Source of the DNA: Planctomycetota bacterium
GTDB lineage: Bacteria > Planctomycetota > Phycisphaerae > Phycisphaerales > UBA1924
Direction: 5' to 3'
Assembly: GCA_023432465.1 (NCBI GenBank)
Contig: JAEYUO010000072.1
Span: forward strand, 71,384-135,383
Length of the DNA: 64,000 nucleotides
Shown: positions 54,241 through 63,460 of the stretch, piece by piece
Numbering within the stretch: the stretch's first letter is position 1
Layout of the letters: each line of letters starts with the position of its first letter
Position numbers and translations under genes: made by a program
The notes under the pieces: model-generated
Told to the model about the DNA's origin: nothing
What the model saw: only the letters and a program-made list of their open reading frames with translations
Database searches by the model: none

Positions 54241-55542
54241 TCAGCCCTTCTTCCAGAGGCTCCCGCCATACACCGCCGCCGGACCCAGGTCCTCCGCGAT
54301 CCGGATCAGCTGGTTGTACTTGGCATTGCGATCCGAACGGCACGGCGCGCCCGTCTTGATCTGCCCGCAGTTCGTTGCCACCGCCAGGTCCGCGATGGTC
54401 GAATCCTCCGTCTCGCCCGACCGGTGGCTCATCACCGCGGTGTACCCATTGCGGTGTGCGAGATTCACCGCATCAAAGGTCTCCGTCAGCGTGCCGATCT
54501 GGTTCACCTTCACCAGGATCGAGTTCGCACATCCCTCATCGATTCCCTTCTGCAGGAACTTCGGGTTGGTGACGAACAGGTCATCGCCCACCAGTTGCAC
54601 CTTCTTGCCCAACGCAGTCGTCAGGTCCTTCCAGCCCTTCCAGTCCCCCTCCGCCAGCCCATCCTCCAGCGAGCGAACCGGATACTTCTTGCACCAACCG
54701 CTCCACAGCTCGATCATGTCATCGGAGGATGCGATCTTCTTCGGGTCGCTCTTGAAGAAGCAGTATCCCTTCTTCTTCTTGGCCGCGGCCTCGTTCCAAA
54801 GCTCGCTCGTCGCCGGATCCAGCGCGACAAACACCTCGCGGCCCCAGTCATACCCCGCCTTCTTCGTTGCTTCCTCAAGCAGCCGCAGCGCATCCTCCGG
54901 GCTCTTCAGGTCCGGTGCAAACCCGCCTTCATCGCCGACCGCTGTCGAGAGATGCCGCTCGTGCAGCACCTTCTTGAGCGCGTGATAGATCTCCACCCCG
55001 CACCGCAGCGCATCGTCAAAGTTGTCAAACCCCCACGGCTGCACCATGAACTCCTGGAAGTCGATGTTGTTGTCGGCGTGCTTGCCCCCGTTGAGCACGT
55101 TGAACATCGGCACGGGCAGCACCCGGGCGCTCGTCCCGCCAAGGTAGCGGTACAGCGGCAGGTCGCACGCCTGCGCTGCCGCCTTCGCCACGGCCATCGA
55201 GACCCCCAGGATCGCGTTCGCCCCCAGCGCGCCCTTGTTCGCCGTCCCGTCCATCTCGATCATCGCCCGGTCGATCTCTTCCTGCTCGCGGCAGTCCATC
55301 CCCTCGACTGCCGGTCCGATCCGGTCAAGCGCGTTGTCGACCGCCTTCAAAACGCCTTTGCCGAGATACACGTTCTTTTCGCCGTCGCGCAGTTCGACCG
55401 CTTCATGCTCGCCGGTGCTCGCGCCGCTCGGCACTGCCGCCCGGCCGATCACGCCGCTGGAAAGGCCGACCTCGACCTCGACGGTCGGGTTGCCCCGGGA
55501 ATCGAGAATCTGACGTGCGTGGACGACCTGGATGTCGAACAT
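54241..55542 (-). CDS. eno: Enolase
   Basis: A 433-residue glycolytic enzyme converting 2-phosphoglycerate to phosphoenolpyruvate. The N terminus [18 protein letters not shown], the [16 protein letters not shown] loop, [16 protein letters not shown] and the C-terminal signature [20 protein letters not shown] are all diagnostic. A Lys-rich stretch ([14 protein letters not shown]) is inserted in the barrel. The start at 55542 (MFDIQVVHA) has GGAG upstream. An upstream in-frame extension overlaps the divergent phoU and is rejected. Confidence 0.96.
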   Translation of the reverse strand: MFDIQVVHARQILDSRGNPTVEVEVGLSSGVIGRAAVPSGASTGEHEAVELRDGEKNVYLGKGVLKAVDNALDRIGPAVEGMDCREQEEIDRAMIEMDGTANKGALGANAILGVSMAVAKAAAQACDLPLYRYLGGTSARVLPVPMFNVLNGGKHADNNIDFQEFMVQPWGFDNFDDALRCGVEIYHALKKVLHERHLSTAVGDEGGFAPDLKSPEDALRLLEEATKKAGYDWGREVFVALDPATSELWNEAAAKKKKGYCFFKSDPKKIASSDDMIELWSGWCKKYPVRSLEDGLAEGDWKGWKDLTTALGKKVQLVGDDLFVTNPKFLQKGIDEGCANSILVKVNQIGTLTETFDAVNLAHRNGYTAVMSHRSGETEDSTIADLAVATNCGQIKTGAPCRSDRNAKYNQLIRIAEDLGPAAVYGGSLWKKG

Positions 55543-55730
55543 GCCTGGTTGCTCCGTGGGTGCTGCGCGAAAAGGGTCATGGAAGGGATTCAAATCGGGC
55601 CGGCTCCCAGAGCCGGGCCCGATGGTAGTGCGCGCCGCACGGGAGCGGGACGACCGAACCCTGTCCGATTTTCCGCCGATACTCCGACCCGCGGCGTTCG
55701 AACGTGGTATCGTTTGCTCAGACTCCGACC

Positions 55731-56432
55731 ATGCCACTGACCCCCGAGACATTCACCTCCCGCGCTGCGAGAATGAAGGCCGACCTGGCCGAGCAGTCGC
55801 GTCGTGTCCAGGGGTTGCTTGAGACCGCGTTTGATGCCGCCTTTGCCGGCGACGTCTCCGCGGCCGGCCGCGCCGTCGCGATGGATGAGATCATCGACCG
55901 GGTCGATGTCGATCTCGAGAAGGCCGCCGTCCAGCTTCTGATCGATGCCACTCGCGAGGGCGCCCAGCTGGCGCCGGAGCATCTCCGGCTGGTCCTCACC
56001 ATTGTCAAAGTCAACAACGAACTCGAACGCATCGCCGATGCCGGTGTCGCCGTCGCGGAGAATGTTCCGGCGCTCGTGGCCCAGAACACGCCCCTCCCCG
56101 ATGCGCTCCGGGTGATTACCAACTCCGTCGTCGGCATCCTGCGAGATGCCACGGGCTCGCTTGAGAAGAACGATCCACGCCTGGCCAAGATCGTCCTCGC
56201 CTCCGAGGATGCCGTGGAGGAGTTCAAGAAGGCCATCCTGCGGGACCTGACCTCGCAGGTCGCGAATCGCACGATGACCGTCGAACTGGCGTTCCGACTT
56301 CAGGAGCTGACGACGCTCTGTGAGGCGATGGCCGCTCACTGCACCAACATCGCCGAACAGGCCCTCTACCTCGCCACAGGCAAGATCGTCCGCCATATGG
56401 GCGGGCATTGGGAAGAAGTCCCGCAGGCCTGA
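55731..56432 (+). CDS. phoU: PhoU-domain protein
   Basis: A 233-residue helical protein with two PhoU repeats. Each contains a conserved E-x(3)-D/R helix: [43 protein letters not shown], then [14 protein letters not shown] and [25 protein letters not shown]. PhoU proteins link phosphate transporters to PhoR signalling. No pst or phoR/phoB genes are in the window. The start at 55731 has no SD and TATCGT 17 nt upstream. It is divergent from eno and converges on the cysteine-desulfurase-like gene. Confidence 0.87.
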   Translation: MPLTPETFTSRAARMKADLAEQSRRVQGLLETAFDAAFAGDVSAAGRAVAMDEIIDRVDVDLEKAAVQLLIDATREGAQLAPEHLRLVLTIVKVNNELERIADAGVAVAENVPALVAQNTPLPDALRVITNSVVGILRDATGSLEKNDPRLAKIVLASEDAVEEFKKAILRDLTSQVANRTMTVELAFRLQELTTLCEAMAAHCTNIAEQALYLATGKIVRHMGGHWEEVPQA

Positions 56433-56487
56433 TCATGTCGCCCGCGACGGATGAGCCGCCCATACCCCGGCGCGATGCGCTGCGACT

Positions 56488-57744
56488 TCAACGTCGATGC
56501 GGGATCGGGCCGGAGGCGCTAACCGCTCCGGCGACTGCATCGATCGCCGCATCCACATCGCAGCTCTGCAGAAACGGCCCCAGGCTCAGCCGCACCGCGC
56601 CCTCGCCCTTCGGCGGCGCAGTCCCCAGCATCTGGTGCACCAGCGGCGCACAGTGCAGCCCGGCGCGGCTCAGGATTCCGAACTCTCCCTCGAGCACCCC
56701 CGCAAGCTCAGCCGGCGAGTATGCGCTGTGCGTGAAACTCACCACCCCGACGCGACGATCGATCGCGGCTTCGCCCAGTGTTCGAACCCCATCCTCCTTC
56801 AGCCCATCAAACGCGCTCAGGAGCGATGCCAACAACCCCCGTTCGTGCCGTCGAAGCTCCGAAACGCCCCGCTCCAGCAGCCATGCCACTCCCTCCGACA
56901 GCCCCGCGATCCCCACAGTGTTGTGCGACCCCGCCTCATACTTCTCCGGCATCATCGTCGGGTGCGTCTCCAGTTCCGAAACACTCCCGGTTCCGCCCTC
57001 GCGAAACGTCGCGAGCAGACGCTCGATCCCCGGCCGGATGTACAGCGCGCCCGTACCCGTCGGACCGAGCAGGCCCTTGTGCCCCGGGAATGCCAACAGA
57101 TCGATCTCCGCCAGTCGCACATCCAGCGGCCAATGCCCCAGCGACTGCGACGCGTCAACGACGAACAGTGGTCGATCCCGCTCATCGCAGATCCCCCGCA
57201 CCCTCGCCCCGATCTCCTCGATCTCCTGCACGCTCCCCGTGACGTTGCTGGCGTGGTTGATCGCCACAAACGCCGTGTCGCCCGGCCGCACCGCCCGCGC
57301 CAGATCGTCGGGGTCGACTATGCCCGTCGCCGGATCAGCATTCACCTTCGTGAGTTCCAGCAGCCCATCCGCCGCCAGTTCGTTGCACGGTCGGAGCACC
57401 GAGTTGTGCTCCATGTTGGTAATGACCGCATGAGGCCGCCGGCCCGTCCGTTTGGCAAACCCCCTCGCCGCACCCTTGATCGCGAGATTCAACGCATCCG
57501 TGGCGTTGAGCGTGAAGACCACATGCTCGGCCGACTCCCCATTGATCAGCCTGCGAATCCGCTCGCGGCAGACATTGATCAGCCGGGCCGATTCCCGCGC
57601 CTCGGCGTACCCGCCGCGGCCCGCCGCGCCGACCTCCTGCATGTACCGGGACATCGCCGTGGCCACGCCCGGCGGCTTCGGAAAGCTGGTCGCCGCGTTG
57701 TCAAAATACCGGCGGAGGGCGGGGGTGGGGCGCTCTAAACTCAT
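56488..57744 (-). CDS. Class V aminotransferase, cysteine desulfurase-like
   Basis: A 418-residue PLP enzyme. Visible are the DNAATSFPKPPGV start, SYMQ.VGAAGRGGYAEA-type residues, HNSVLRPCNEL, the PLP Lys in FPGHKGLLGPTGTG and a Cys (LHCAPLVH) near the C terminus that could be the persulfide Cys. It probably removes sulfur from cysteine or selenium from selenocysteine for cofactor assembly, as SufS/CsdB do, but other class V roles are possible. The start has TACGAT 6 nt upstream and no SD. Confidence 0.85.
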   Translation of the reverse strand: MSLERPTPALRRYFDNAATSFPKPPGVATAMSRYMQEVGAAGRGGYAEARESARLINVCRERIRRLINGESAEHVVFTLNATDALNLAIKGAARGFAKRTGRRPHAVITNMEHNSVLRPCNELAADGLLELTKVNADPATGIVDPDDLARAVRPGDTAFVAINHASNVTGSVQEIEEIGARVRGICDERDRPLFVVDASQSLGHWPLDVRLAEIDLLAFPGHKGLLGPTGTGALYIRPGIERLLATFREGGTGSVSELETHPTMMPEKYEAGSHNTVGIAGLSEGVAWLLERGVSELRRHERGLLASLLSAFDGLKEDGVRTLGEAAIDRRVGVVSFTHSAYSPAELAGVLEGEFGILSRAGLHCAPLVHQMLGTAPPKGEGAVRLSLGPFLQSCDVDAAIDAVAGAVSASGPIPHRR

Positions 57745-57765
57745 GCGAGAATCGTAGGGAGCCGG

Positions 57766-57875
57766 TCCTGACGTCCTGAGGCCTCAAGTCCTGAGCCTTG
57801 AAGCAACTGAGTGCCGACTACATCATGCGCCGGCTGAGCATTCAGGACCCAGGAACAAGCACTCAGGACAAATCT
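57766..57875. repeat. CCTCAAGTCCTGAG element, copy 2
   Basis: The gap between the desulfurase-like gene and gcvT contains CCTCAAGTCCTGAG (57782-57795), GTCCTGA units before it, and AGGACCCAGGA and CTCAGGACA later. It resembles the copy at 46838-46912. The halves are imperfectly inverted. No coding region is visible. Confidence 0.5.
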
Positions 57876-59021
57876 TCATTTCCCCTTCGTCGGGTTGTAG
57901 AAGGGCAGCTTCGCCACCTTGCCCGGCAGCTTCGCATCCTTCCCGGTGTCCACCTCGATCGCCGTTCCCTCGACGCAGAGGTCCTTGTCGAGGAACGCCA
58001 TCGCGATCGGGTAGCCAAGCGTCGGGCTCAGGCACGCGCTGGAAACGACGCCCACTTCCCTTCCGCCCGAGAGCACCTTCATCCCCTGCCGCGCTGTCCG
58101 CTTCCCCTCGATCGCAAGCCCCGCAACCTTCCGCGCAGGCCCGCCCGAGTCCCGCATCCGCAGCAGCGCATCCTGCCCGATGAACTTCTCGCCCAGCTCC
58201 GCCTTGTCCTTCTCAAGCGAGATCGCGAAGTCCACACCGCACGCCAGCGCGTTGATCTCCTCGCCCAGCTCATGCCCATACAGCGGCATCCCCGCCTCCA
58301 GTCGGAGCGAGTCGCGCGCGCCCAGCCCGCATGGCTTCACAATCCCGTCTTCCCGGTCGATCCCTGCATCCTTCAGGATGAGGCCCATTGCCATCCCCAC
58401 CGCCGCCTGCGGCAGAATCACCTCCACCCCGTCCTCGCCTGTGTACCCCGTCCGGCTCACATAGATCTTCATGATCACCAGGTTCTTCACCGCGAACCGG
58501 TACCGCTTCAGCGTCGGGATCTCGCGGCTGAACTTGCCGATCATCTCCATCACTTTCGGGCCCTGGATCGCGACCATCGCCGTCGATTCCGTCCGGTCAT
58601 CGATCTTGCAGTTCAGATCCCCCGCCGTGCGGACCGCCTCAAAGTGCGCCAGCATCTTCGCGCGGTTCGACGCGTTCACGACTACAAGGAAGTCGTCATC
58701 ATCAATGCGATAGACGATGATGTCATCGTGCACGCCGCCCTGCTCGTTGCACGCCAGCGAGTAGCGGCACTGCCCGGCCTGCATGTCCGAGATCCGCCGC
58801 GAACACAGCCGCTCCAGCAGGCGCCTCGCATGCCGACCCTTGATCGACACCCGCCCCATGTGCGACACGTCGAACAGCCCGCCGCTCGTCCGACACTGAT
58901 TGTGCTCGGCAATGATGCCTCCCCCCGCGCCGCCGTACATGATGGGCATTTCCCATCCGGCAAAGTCCACCATCTTCCCGGCATGATCAACGTGAAACTT
59001 GTGCAGGGGGGTGCGCAGCAA
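57876..59021 (-). CDS. gcvT: Glycine cleavage system T protein (aminomethyltransferase)
   Basis: A 381-residue tetrahydrofolate-dependent enzyme of the glycine cleavage complex. Blocks include KMVDFAGWEMPIMYGG, GGLFDVSHMGRVSIKG, ECGLRY-like CRYSLACNEQGG, GYTGEDGVEV and LGARDSLRLEAGMPLYGHE. The start is placed at TTG 59021, because AAAGGA lies 6 nt upstream and the protein then begins LLRTPLHKFH, as in the family; an in-frame ATG at 59048 overlaps a TACGAT -10 box. gcvH and gcvP are not in the window. Confidence 0.9.
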   Translation of the reverse strand: MLRTPLHKFHVDHAGKMVDFAGWEMPIMYGGAGGGIIAEHNQCRTSGGLFDVSHMGRVSIKGRHARRLLERLCSRRISDMQAGQCRYSLACNEQGGVHDDIIVYRIDDDDFLVVVNASNRAKMLAHFEAVRTAGDLNCKIDDRTESTAMVAIQGPKVMEMIGKFSREIPTLKRYRFAVKNLVIMKIYVSRTGYTGEDGVEVILPQAAVGMAMGLILKDAGIDREDGIVKPCGLGARDSLRLEAGMPLYGHELGEEINALACGVDFAISLEKDKAELGEKFIGQDALLRMRDSGGPARKVAGLAIEGKRTARQGMKVLSGGREVGVVSSACLSPTLGYPIAMAFLDKDLCVEGTAIEVDTGKDAKLPGKVAKLPFYNPTKGK

Positions 59022-59046
59022 TCGCGATCCTTTCGCTAGGGACCGC

Positions 59047-59052
59047 ATCGTA
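59047..59052 (-). promoter_or_regulatory. Candidate -10 box of gcvT
   Basis: TACGAT (minus strand) lies 26 nt upstream of the TTG start of gcvT, so transcription would start about 7 nt later and the leader would keep the AAAGGA ribosome site. The same hexamer is found ahead of rlmE, the exoribonuclease, the cysteine desulfurase-like gene and pyrG. A -35 element is not clear. Confidence 0.4.
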
Positions 59053-59100
59053 GCGTTTCTAAACGCCGTTGTGGTGAACAGGCCGCGCGGCCGTCCGTCG

Positions 59101-59490
59101 CTACGCCAGGCCCTCCTGCCGCAGCCATCGCCGCACGGTGCTCCCCGTCGGCCGATTCTCGAACCGGATCCCGATGTGGTACTGGCCCCGGGCATCGTAC
59201 CGGGAGTACCGGACGCGGCCGAAGAACACACGCTGCTCCTCCGTGGCGAGTTTCACGCGGATGATCACGCACCGCCCCGCATGGGTCATGCGCCGACTGC
59301 GGATGCCCATCCCCGAGCGGCTGATGTCGATCGTCTCGCACGCGAAGCCCGCCCCGATGTCTCCGTGGTCGTCAAACTCGTACATCACCGCCGAGGTGAT
59401 CAACTCCTGACGCTCGTGAGACCGCTTGCTGGCGGTGACCGGAGCGCCGGCACGAATCCCAGTCCTGGATTGCGGAGAATCTGGCAGCAT
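59101..59490 (-). CDS. PilZ domain protein, cyclic-di-GMP binding
   Basis: A 129-residue single PilZ-domain protein. The cyclic-di-GMP signature is complete: RSHER (RxxxR) near residue 23 and DISRSG (D/NxSxxG) near residue 56, followed by the barrel IIRVKLATEEQRVFFGRVRY. It probably binds cyclic-di-GMP and alters a partner. An EAL phosphodiesterase gene is elsewhere in the window (22827-24647). TGAGG precedes the ATG. The 197-nt gap to panC shows no other feature. Confidence 0.86.
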   Translation of the reverse strand: MLPDSPQSRTGIRAGAPVTASKRSHERQELITSAVMYEFDDHGDIGAGFACETIDISRSGMGIRSRRMTHAGRCVIIRVKLATEEQRVFFGRVRYSRYDARGQYHIGIRFENRPTGSTVRRWLRQEGLA

Positions 59491-59687
59491 GCCTCAAGGC
59501 CCTCGCCAAAGGCCCGCTTCGCGGGCCGCGGCACGGTTCATGGATCTCCGAAGAACTCGGAGAGCAGGCTCGTTGCGATCTGTGCGCGGTTGCTTCGGTA
59601 GATTGCGCATCGGCAGCGGCGGTAGCTTCGGTCAGATCGGCCGACTCGCTGCGCGGCCTGAGCCCATCCCGCGGTTTCCCGTCGCCG

Positions 59688-60518
59688 CTACGTCCCATAT
59701 CCCCAGGGCGAGTTGTCGATGAGCCGCACCTCCCCGACCCGCGCAGCGATCAGCGACCGCCCAGAGGCCTGTCCAGTCTCCAGCGGCATAAGGGTTTCCG
59801 AGTCCCGCACGACCGCGTATTCCACCCGCATGCCGGCTTCGTGAAGAATCCCCCGCATCCGAGACTCGGCTGTGGCCGCGATTCGTTCTTCGCACGCCTT
59901 GCGCAAGGCCGCGTTCAGCGACGTCGCCCGCGCTCGATCTTCCTTCGTCAAAAACACGTTCCGGCTGCTCATCGCCAGACCGTCCGCCTCTCGCACAGTC
60001 GGAACCGGCACAACCTCCACGCCGAGCCGCTCCTGCCGCGACATCGCGCGGATCACCTGCAACTGCTGCCAGTCCTTCTCGCCGAACACCGCGGCGGACG
60101 GACGCACCAGTTCAAACAGGCGTTTGACGACCTGGCACACGCCCGCAAAGTGCCCCGGGCGATGCGCATCCTCAAGCCCCGGTCGGGTTGCAACCGCCGG
60201 CAGTGGGGGGCTCACGGCGCCTCCGCCCGGTGGATACACCGCCTCGACACTCGGCGCGAACACGGCGGCGGCCCCCATCCGCGCGCACAACTCGATATCC
60301 GTCTCCAGGGTCCTCGGATATCGCTCCAGGTCCTTGGCATCATTGAACTGGGTCGGGTTCACAAACACACTGACCACCACCCCGGCCTCTCTCCCCTGCG
60401 CCCGGGCAGCCGCGGCCTCGACGAGTCGGCCATGGCCGGCGTGCAATGCACCCATCGTGGGTACGAATACACACCCCGCATAGGGGCCAAGGTCCGCTGG
60501 AGCAGTGATCAATCGCAC
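59688..60518 (-). CDS. panC: Pantothenate synthetase
   Basis: A 276-residue enzyme joining pantoate and beta-alanine with ATP, in coenzyme A synthesis. Motifs are PTMGALHAGHGRLV (nucleotide-binding HIGH-like site), VSVFVNPTQFN, FGEKDWQQLQVI and MSSRNVFLT. The start is a GTG at 60518, with TAGCCT 6 nt upstream and no SD. It is divergent from pyrG; panB is not visible. Confidence 0.93.
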   Translation of the reverse strand: MRLITAPADLGPYAGCVFVPTMGALHAGHGRLVEAAAARAQGREAGVVVSVFVNPTQFNDAKDLERYPRTLETDIELCARMGAAAVFAPSVEAVYPPGGGAVSPPLPAVATRPGLEDAHRPGHFAGVCQVVKRLFELVRPSAAVFGEKDWQQLQVIRAMSRQERLGVEVVPVPTVREADGLAMSSRNVFLTKEDRARATSLNAALRKACEERIAATAESRMRGILHEAGMRVEYAVVRDSETLMPLETGQASGRSLIAARVGEVRLIDNSPWGYGT

Positions 60519-60611
60519 GCCATCAGGCTATGGCGCGCGGGATTGTGGACAAAGGGGTTCTCGGCGAGTCAGAGCATGACCCGGTCGCTCGGCCACGCTA
60601 CGATGAGTTCC

Positions 60612-62732
60612 ATGCCATCGCTGACCCCGTCGTCGTCCCAGGCGTCCCAAACCATTCGGCACGTCAGCGCCGCCTCTACGAATCCCGGGACGTTGTCCCA
60701 GACCGTCGCGGCGTGGGTGCAGTCCCCTCCCAAACGTCGTCACCGCCGGGCCGATGCCTTCAGCGGCATCCCCGGCGAGTTCGAGCCCCGCGCCGTCCAG
60801 CAATCCCCCCAGCCTTCGGACGACGACGACGTGGAGCCCGACCTCGCCGCGATTCACGAGGGCACCTCCCTCCTCGCCCAGCAGGCAGACCGCTCGACCG
60901 ATACCGAGTTCTTCTCCCCCATCCCCGAGGGGTATCGCCGCGGCCGCCACAAGTACGTCGCCGTGTTTGGCACCGTGATGAGCGGACTCGGCAAGGGGAT
61001 CTTCGCCTCCAGCCTTGCCAAGCTCCTCAAGGACAAGGGTCTCGTCGTCGCGCCCATCAAGCTCGAGGGATATCTGAACATCGATGCGGGCACGCTTAAT
61101 CCGTTCCGCCACGGTGAGGTCTTTGTCCTCGATGACGGCACCGAATGCGACATGGACCTGGGAACCTACGAGCGTCTGCTCGATCAGGACCTTTCGCGAC
61201 GCAACTTCATGACCTCCGGCCAGGTCTTCTCCACCATCATCGACCGCGAACGCCACGGGGCCTATCTCGGCCGCGATGTCCAGTGGATTCCCCACGTCAC
61301 CGGCGAGGTGAAGCGGCGGCTCCGCGAACTCGCGATGTACGGAAACGGCGAGCGCCCCGCCGATGTCGTTTTTGTCGAGGTCGGCGGGACCGTCGGCGAC
61401 TATGAGAACGGCATCTACATCGAGGCCCTCCGCGAGTTGGCCTTCGAGGAAGGCGAAGACGCGGTCTGTTTCGTTGCCCTCACCTACATCATCAAGCCCC
61501 AGACCCTGGGCGAGCAGAAGTCCAAGGCCGCGCAGCTCGGCATCAAGCGGCTCATGGAGGCCGGTGTCCAGCCCCACATGATCTCCTGCCGTGCCACCGA
61601 TCCGATCACGGAGCAGGTCCGCCAGAAGATCGCGATGTTCTCCAACGTCCCGCTTCGCCGCGTCTTCAGCATGCACGACCGGCCCAGCGTGTACACGATC
61701 CCCGATGACATGCGGCTGGCCGGGCTCGACCGCGAGATCCTGTCCGCGCTCGATCTTCACGACCGGGTCGATACCTCCGTGGAAGACCTGCGCCGCAGGG
61801 AATGGGCCGTCTTCTATGAGGGTCTGGTCCGTCCCAAGCGACGCCGCGTCACGATCGGTATCACCGGCAAGTACGTTTCGATGCGCGACGCCTACGCCTC
61901 GATCGACAAAGCCATCGAGCACTGCTCCGCCCATCTCGGGGTCGATGTCGATCTCCGGTGGATCGAGACCACCGACATCACGGGCGGCAACGTCGCGCAG
62001 CGGCTTGAAGGAATGGACGGCATTATCGTGCCCGGCGGCTTCGGATCTCGTGGCGTTGAGGGCAAGATTGCCTGTGTCCGCCACTGCCGCGAGAGCCGCA
62101 TCCCCTATCTCGGTATCTGCCTCGGATTCCAGGTCGCCGTGATCGAGTTCGCCCGCAACGTCCTGGGCCTCAAGAACGCGGGCTCATCTGAGTTTGACCG
62201 CCGCTGCGCCGATGCGGTCATCAGCGAACTCCCAGAGCAGAAGCGCATCGAGGGCCTCGGCGGCACGATGCGCCTCGGCGGTCAGGAAGTGGTCATCACC
62301 CCCGGCACGCTCGCCGAGTTCCTCTACTCCGCCCCCATGCCCGGCAACCACCCCGGGCTTGCCTCCCCAGGCCCCGATGGCGTGCTGCTCGCGCGCGAGC
62401 GCTTCCGCCACCGCTATGAGGTGGATCCGGAGTACATCGCCCGTCTGGAATCCGCGGGCCTGATCTTCTCCGGCCGACACCCGGTCCACCCCATCATGCA
62501 GGTGGCCGAGCTGCCATCCCCCGTCGGTGACCAGGCACCAGCCGCCGGAACGCACCCGTTTTTCATCGCCGCGCAGTTCCATCCGGAACTGACGAGCCGG
62601 CCCGCCCGTCCCCAGCCCCTGTTCATGGGGCTCGTCGCGGCGACCGCCATTCGCAAACACGGACAAGCGGAGGTGAGTCCGACCATCGCCGCGTGGGCTC
62701 GGGTGCGCAATGGGCAGGCTCAGCCTGTCTGA
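60612..62732 (+). CDS. pyrG: CTP synthase with N-terminal extension
   Basis: A ~706-residue enzyme, against about 540 for the family, making CTP from UTP with glutamine. The synthetase part begins at about residue 114 (KYVAVFGTVMSGLGKGIF, usually GGVVSSLGKG), and includes DDGTECDMDLGTYER and VEVGGTVGDYENG. The glutaminase domain has the triad Cys in LGICLGFQ and the His-Glu in QFHPELTS. The first ~113 residues are low-complexity and may be disordered. The start is uncertain: ATGs at 60603 and 60612, or a GTG near 60832, could serve. TACGAT lies 7 nt before 60612. Confidence 0.87.
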   Translation: MPSLTPSSSQASQTIRHVSAASTNPGTLSQTVAAWVQSPPKRRHRRADAFSGIPGEFEPRAVQQSPQPSDDDDVEPDLAAIHEGTSLLAQQADRSTDTEFFSPIPEGYRRGRHKYVAVFGTVMSGLGKGIFASSLAKLLKDKGLVVAPIKLEGYLNIDAGTLNPFRHGEVFVLDDGTECDMDLGTYERLLDQDLSRRNFMTSGQVFSTIIDRERHGAYLGRDVQWIPHVTGEVKRRLRELAMYGNGERPADVVFVEVGGTVGDYENGIYIEALRELAFEEGEDAVCFVALTYIIKPQTLGEQKSKAAQLGIKRLMEAGVQPHMISCRATDPITEQVRQKIAMFSNVPLRRVFSMHDRPSVYTIPDDMRLAGLDREILSALDLHDRVDTSVEDLRRREWAVFYEGLVRPKRRRVTIGITGKYVSMRDAYASIDKAIEHCSAHLGVDVDLRWIETTDITGGNVAQRLEGMDGIIVPGGFGSRGVEGKIACVRHCRESRIPYLGICLGFQVAVIEFARNVLGLKNAGSSEFDRRCADAVISELPEQKRIEGLGGTMRLGGQEVVITPGTLAEFLYSAPMPGNHPGLASPGPDGVLLARERFRHRYEVDPEYIARLESAGLIFSGRHPVHPIMQVAELPSPVGDQAPAAGTHPFFIAAQFHPELTSRPARPQPLFMGLVAATAIRKHGQAEVSPTIAAWARVRNGQAQPV

Positions 62733-63415
62733 CCCCCGCCCTCCCTTGTTAGGGGGCTCAGTTCCCGCGCCCCATCCCAAAGCACAAGCGCCGAGATCCG
62801 ATCCGGCTTGCCAAAGCTCACCTGACAGTTGTGCACAAGCGTCTGCGCGTAGAGCGAAGCCCCCGCATTACCGCGCGCCAGCCAGAGCTCCACAAACACA
62901 TGCGCCGCCCAGGGGCGGTTGGTGGCGTTGTCGGGCTGCAGGTTCTCGACAGACCACGCCGCGGCTTCCAGGCACCGCTCCCGAAGCCCGGCATCCCCGC
63001 CTCGCATCGCAATTCGCCACGCCGCGTGCAGACCCGAGAGCTCTCCCTCGGTCGCTGTCTCGATCGTCTCCTCGGTTGGCTGCGAGATGAGTCTCCCGGG
63101 CTTCGCCGAGATCAGGGGGCGGGCCAAGTCTGGGCGCGCTCTGTCTGCCGCCAGCAGCCACAGCCGACCCGCCGCATCTCTCGCATTCGGCTCCCCTATA
63201 CCCGGTCCCAGAATGCACCGCAGGAATGCCCTGTCCAAGGCTCGGCTTTGCCCAAGTTCATCATGCGACCAATCGTCGGTTCGGCACGATTCCGGAGCAA
63301 AGCCCACCCCAAGCGTCCGCTCCGCGGCCGAGCGGAGCGCCTTCGCCCAACCGACCCGATCCGACATTCCCATGCGACTCCCGCCTTTCGCCCCATCTAC
63401 CCCGGTCGCATTCAT
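62720..63415 (-). CDS. Hypothetical protein
   Basis: A 231-residue soluble protein of unknown function. No signal peptide or membrane helix is visible. It has several Trp and Cys residues, a helical region (AGRLWLLAADRARPDLARPLI) and a C-terminal segment with AHVFVELWLARGNAGASLYAQ and QVSFGKPDRISALVLWDGARE. I recognise no family. AGGAT lies about 8 nt before the ATG at 63415; the frame also has an ATG at codon 15. It converges on pyrG, overlapping the last 13 nt. Confidence 0.6.
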   Translation of the reverse strand: MNATGVDGAKGGSRMGMSDRVGWAKALRSAAERTLGVGFAPESCRTDDWSHDELGQSRALDRAFLRCILGPGIGEPNARDAAGRLWLLAADRARPDLARPLISAKPGRLISQPTEETIETATEGELSGLHAAWRIAMRGGDAGLRERCLEAAAWSVENLQPDNATNRPWAAHVFVELWLARGNAGASLYAQTLVHNCQVSFGKPDRISALVLWDGARELSPLTREGGGQTG

Positions 63416-63426
63416 CGAGATCCTGC

Positions 63427-63454
63427 TTGAACCACTCGCGGGTCATGGTATATT
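63427..63454 (+). promoter_or_regulatory. Candidate promoter of the zinc-ribbon gene
   Basis: TTGAAC (63427-63432) and TATATT (63449-63454) are 16 nt apart, close to a sigma-70-type promoter. The GTG start at 63461 falls 6 nt after the -10 box, where transcription should begin, so the message would be leaderless. Confidence 0.55.
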
Positions 63455-63460
63455 GCGGTC

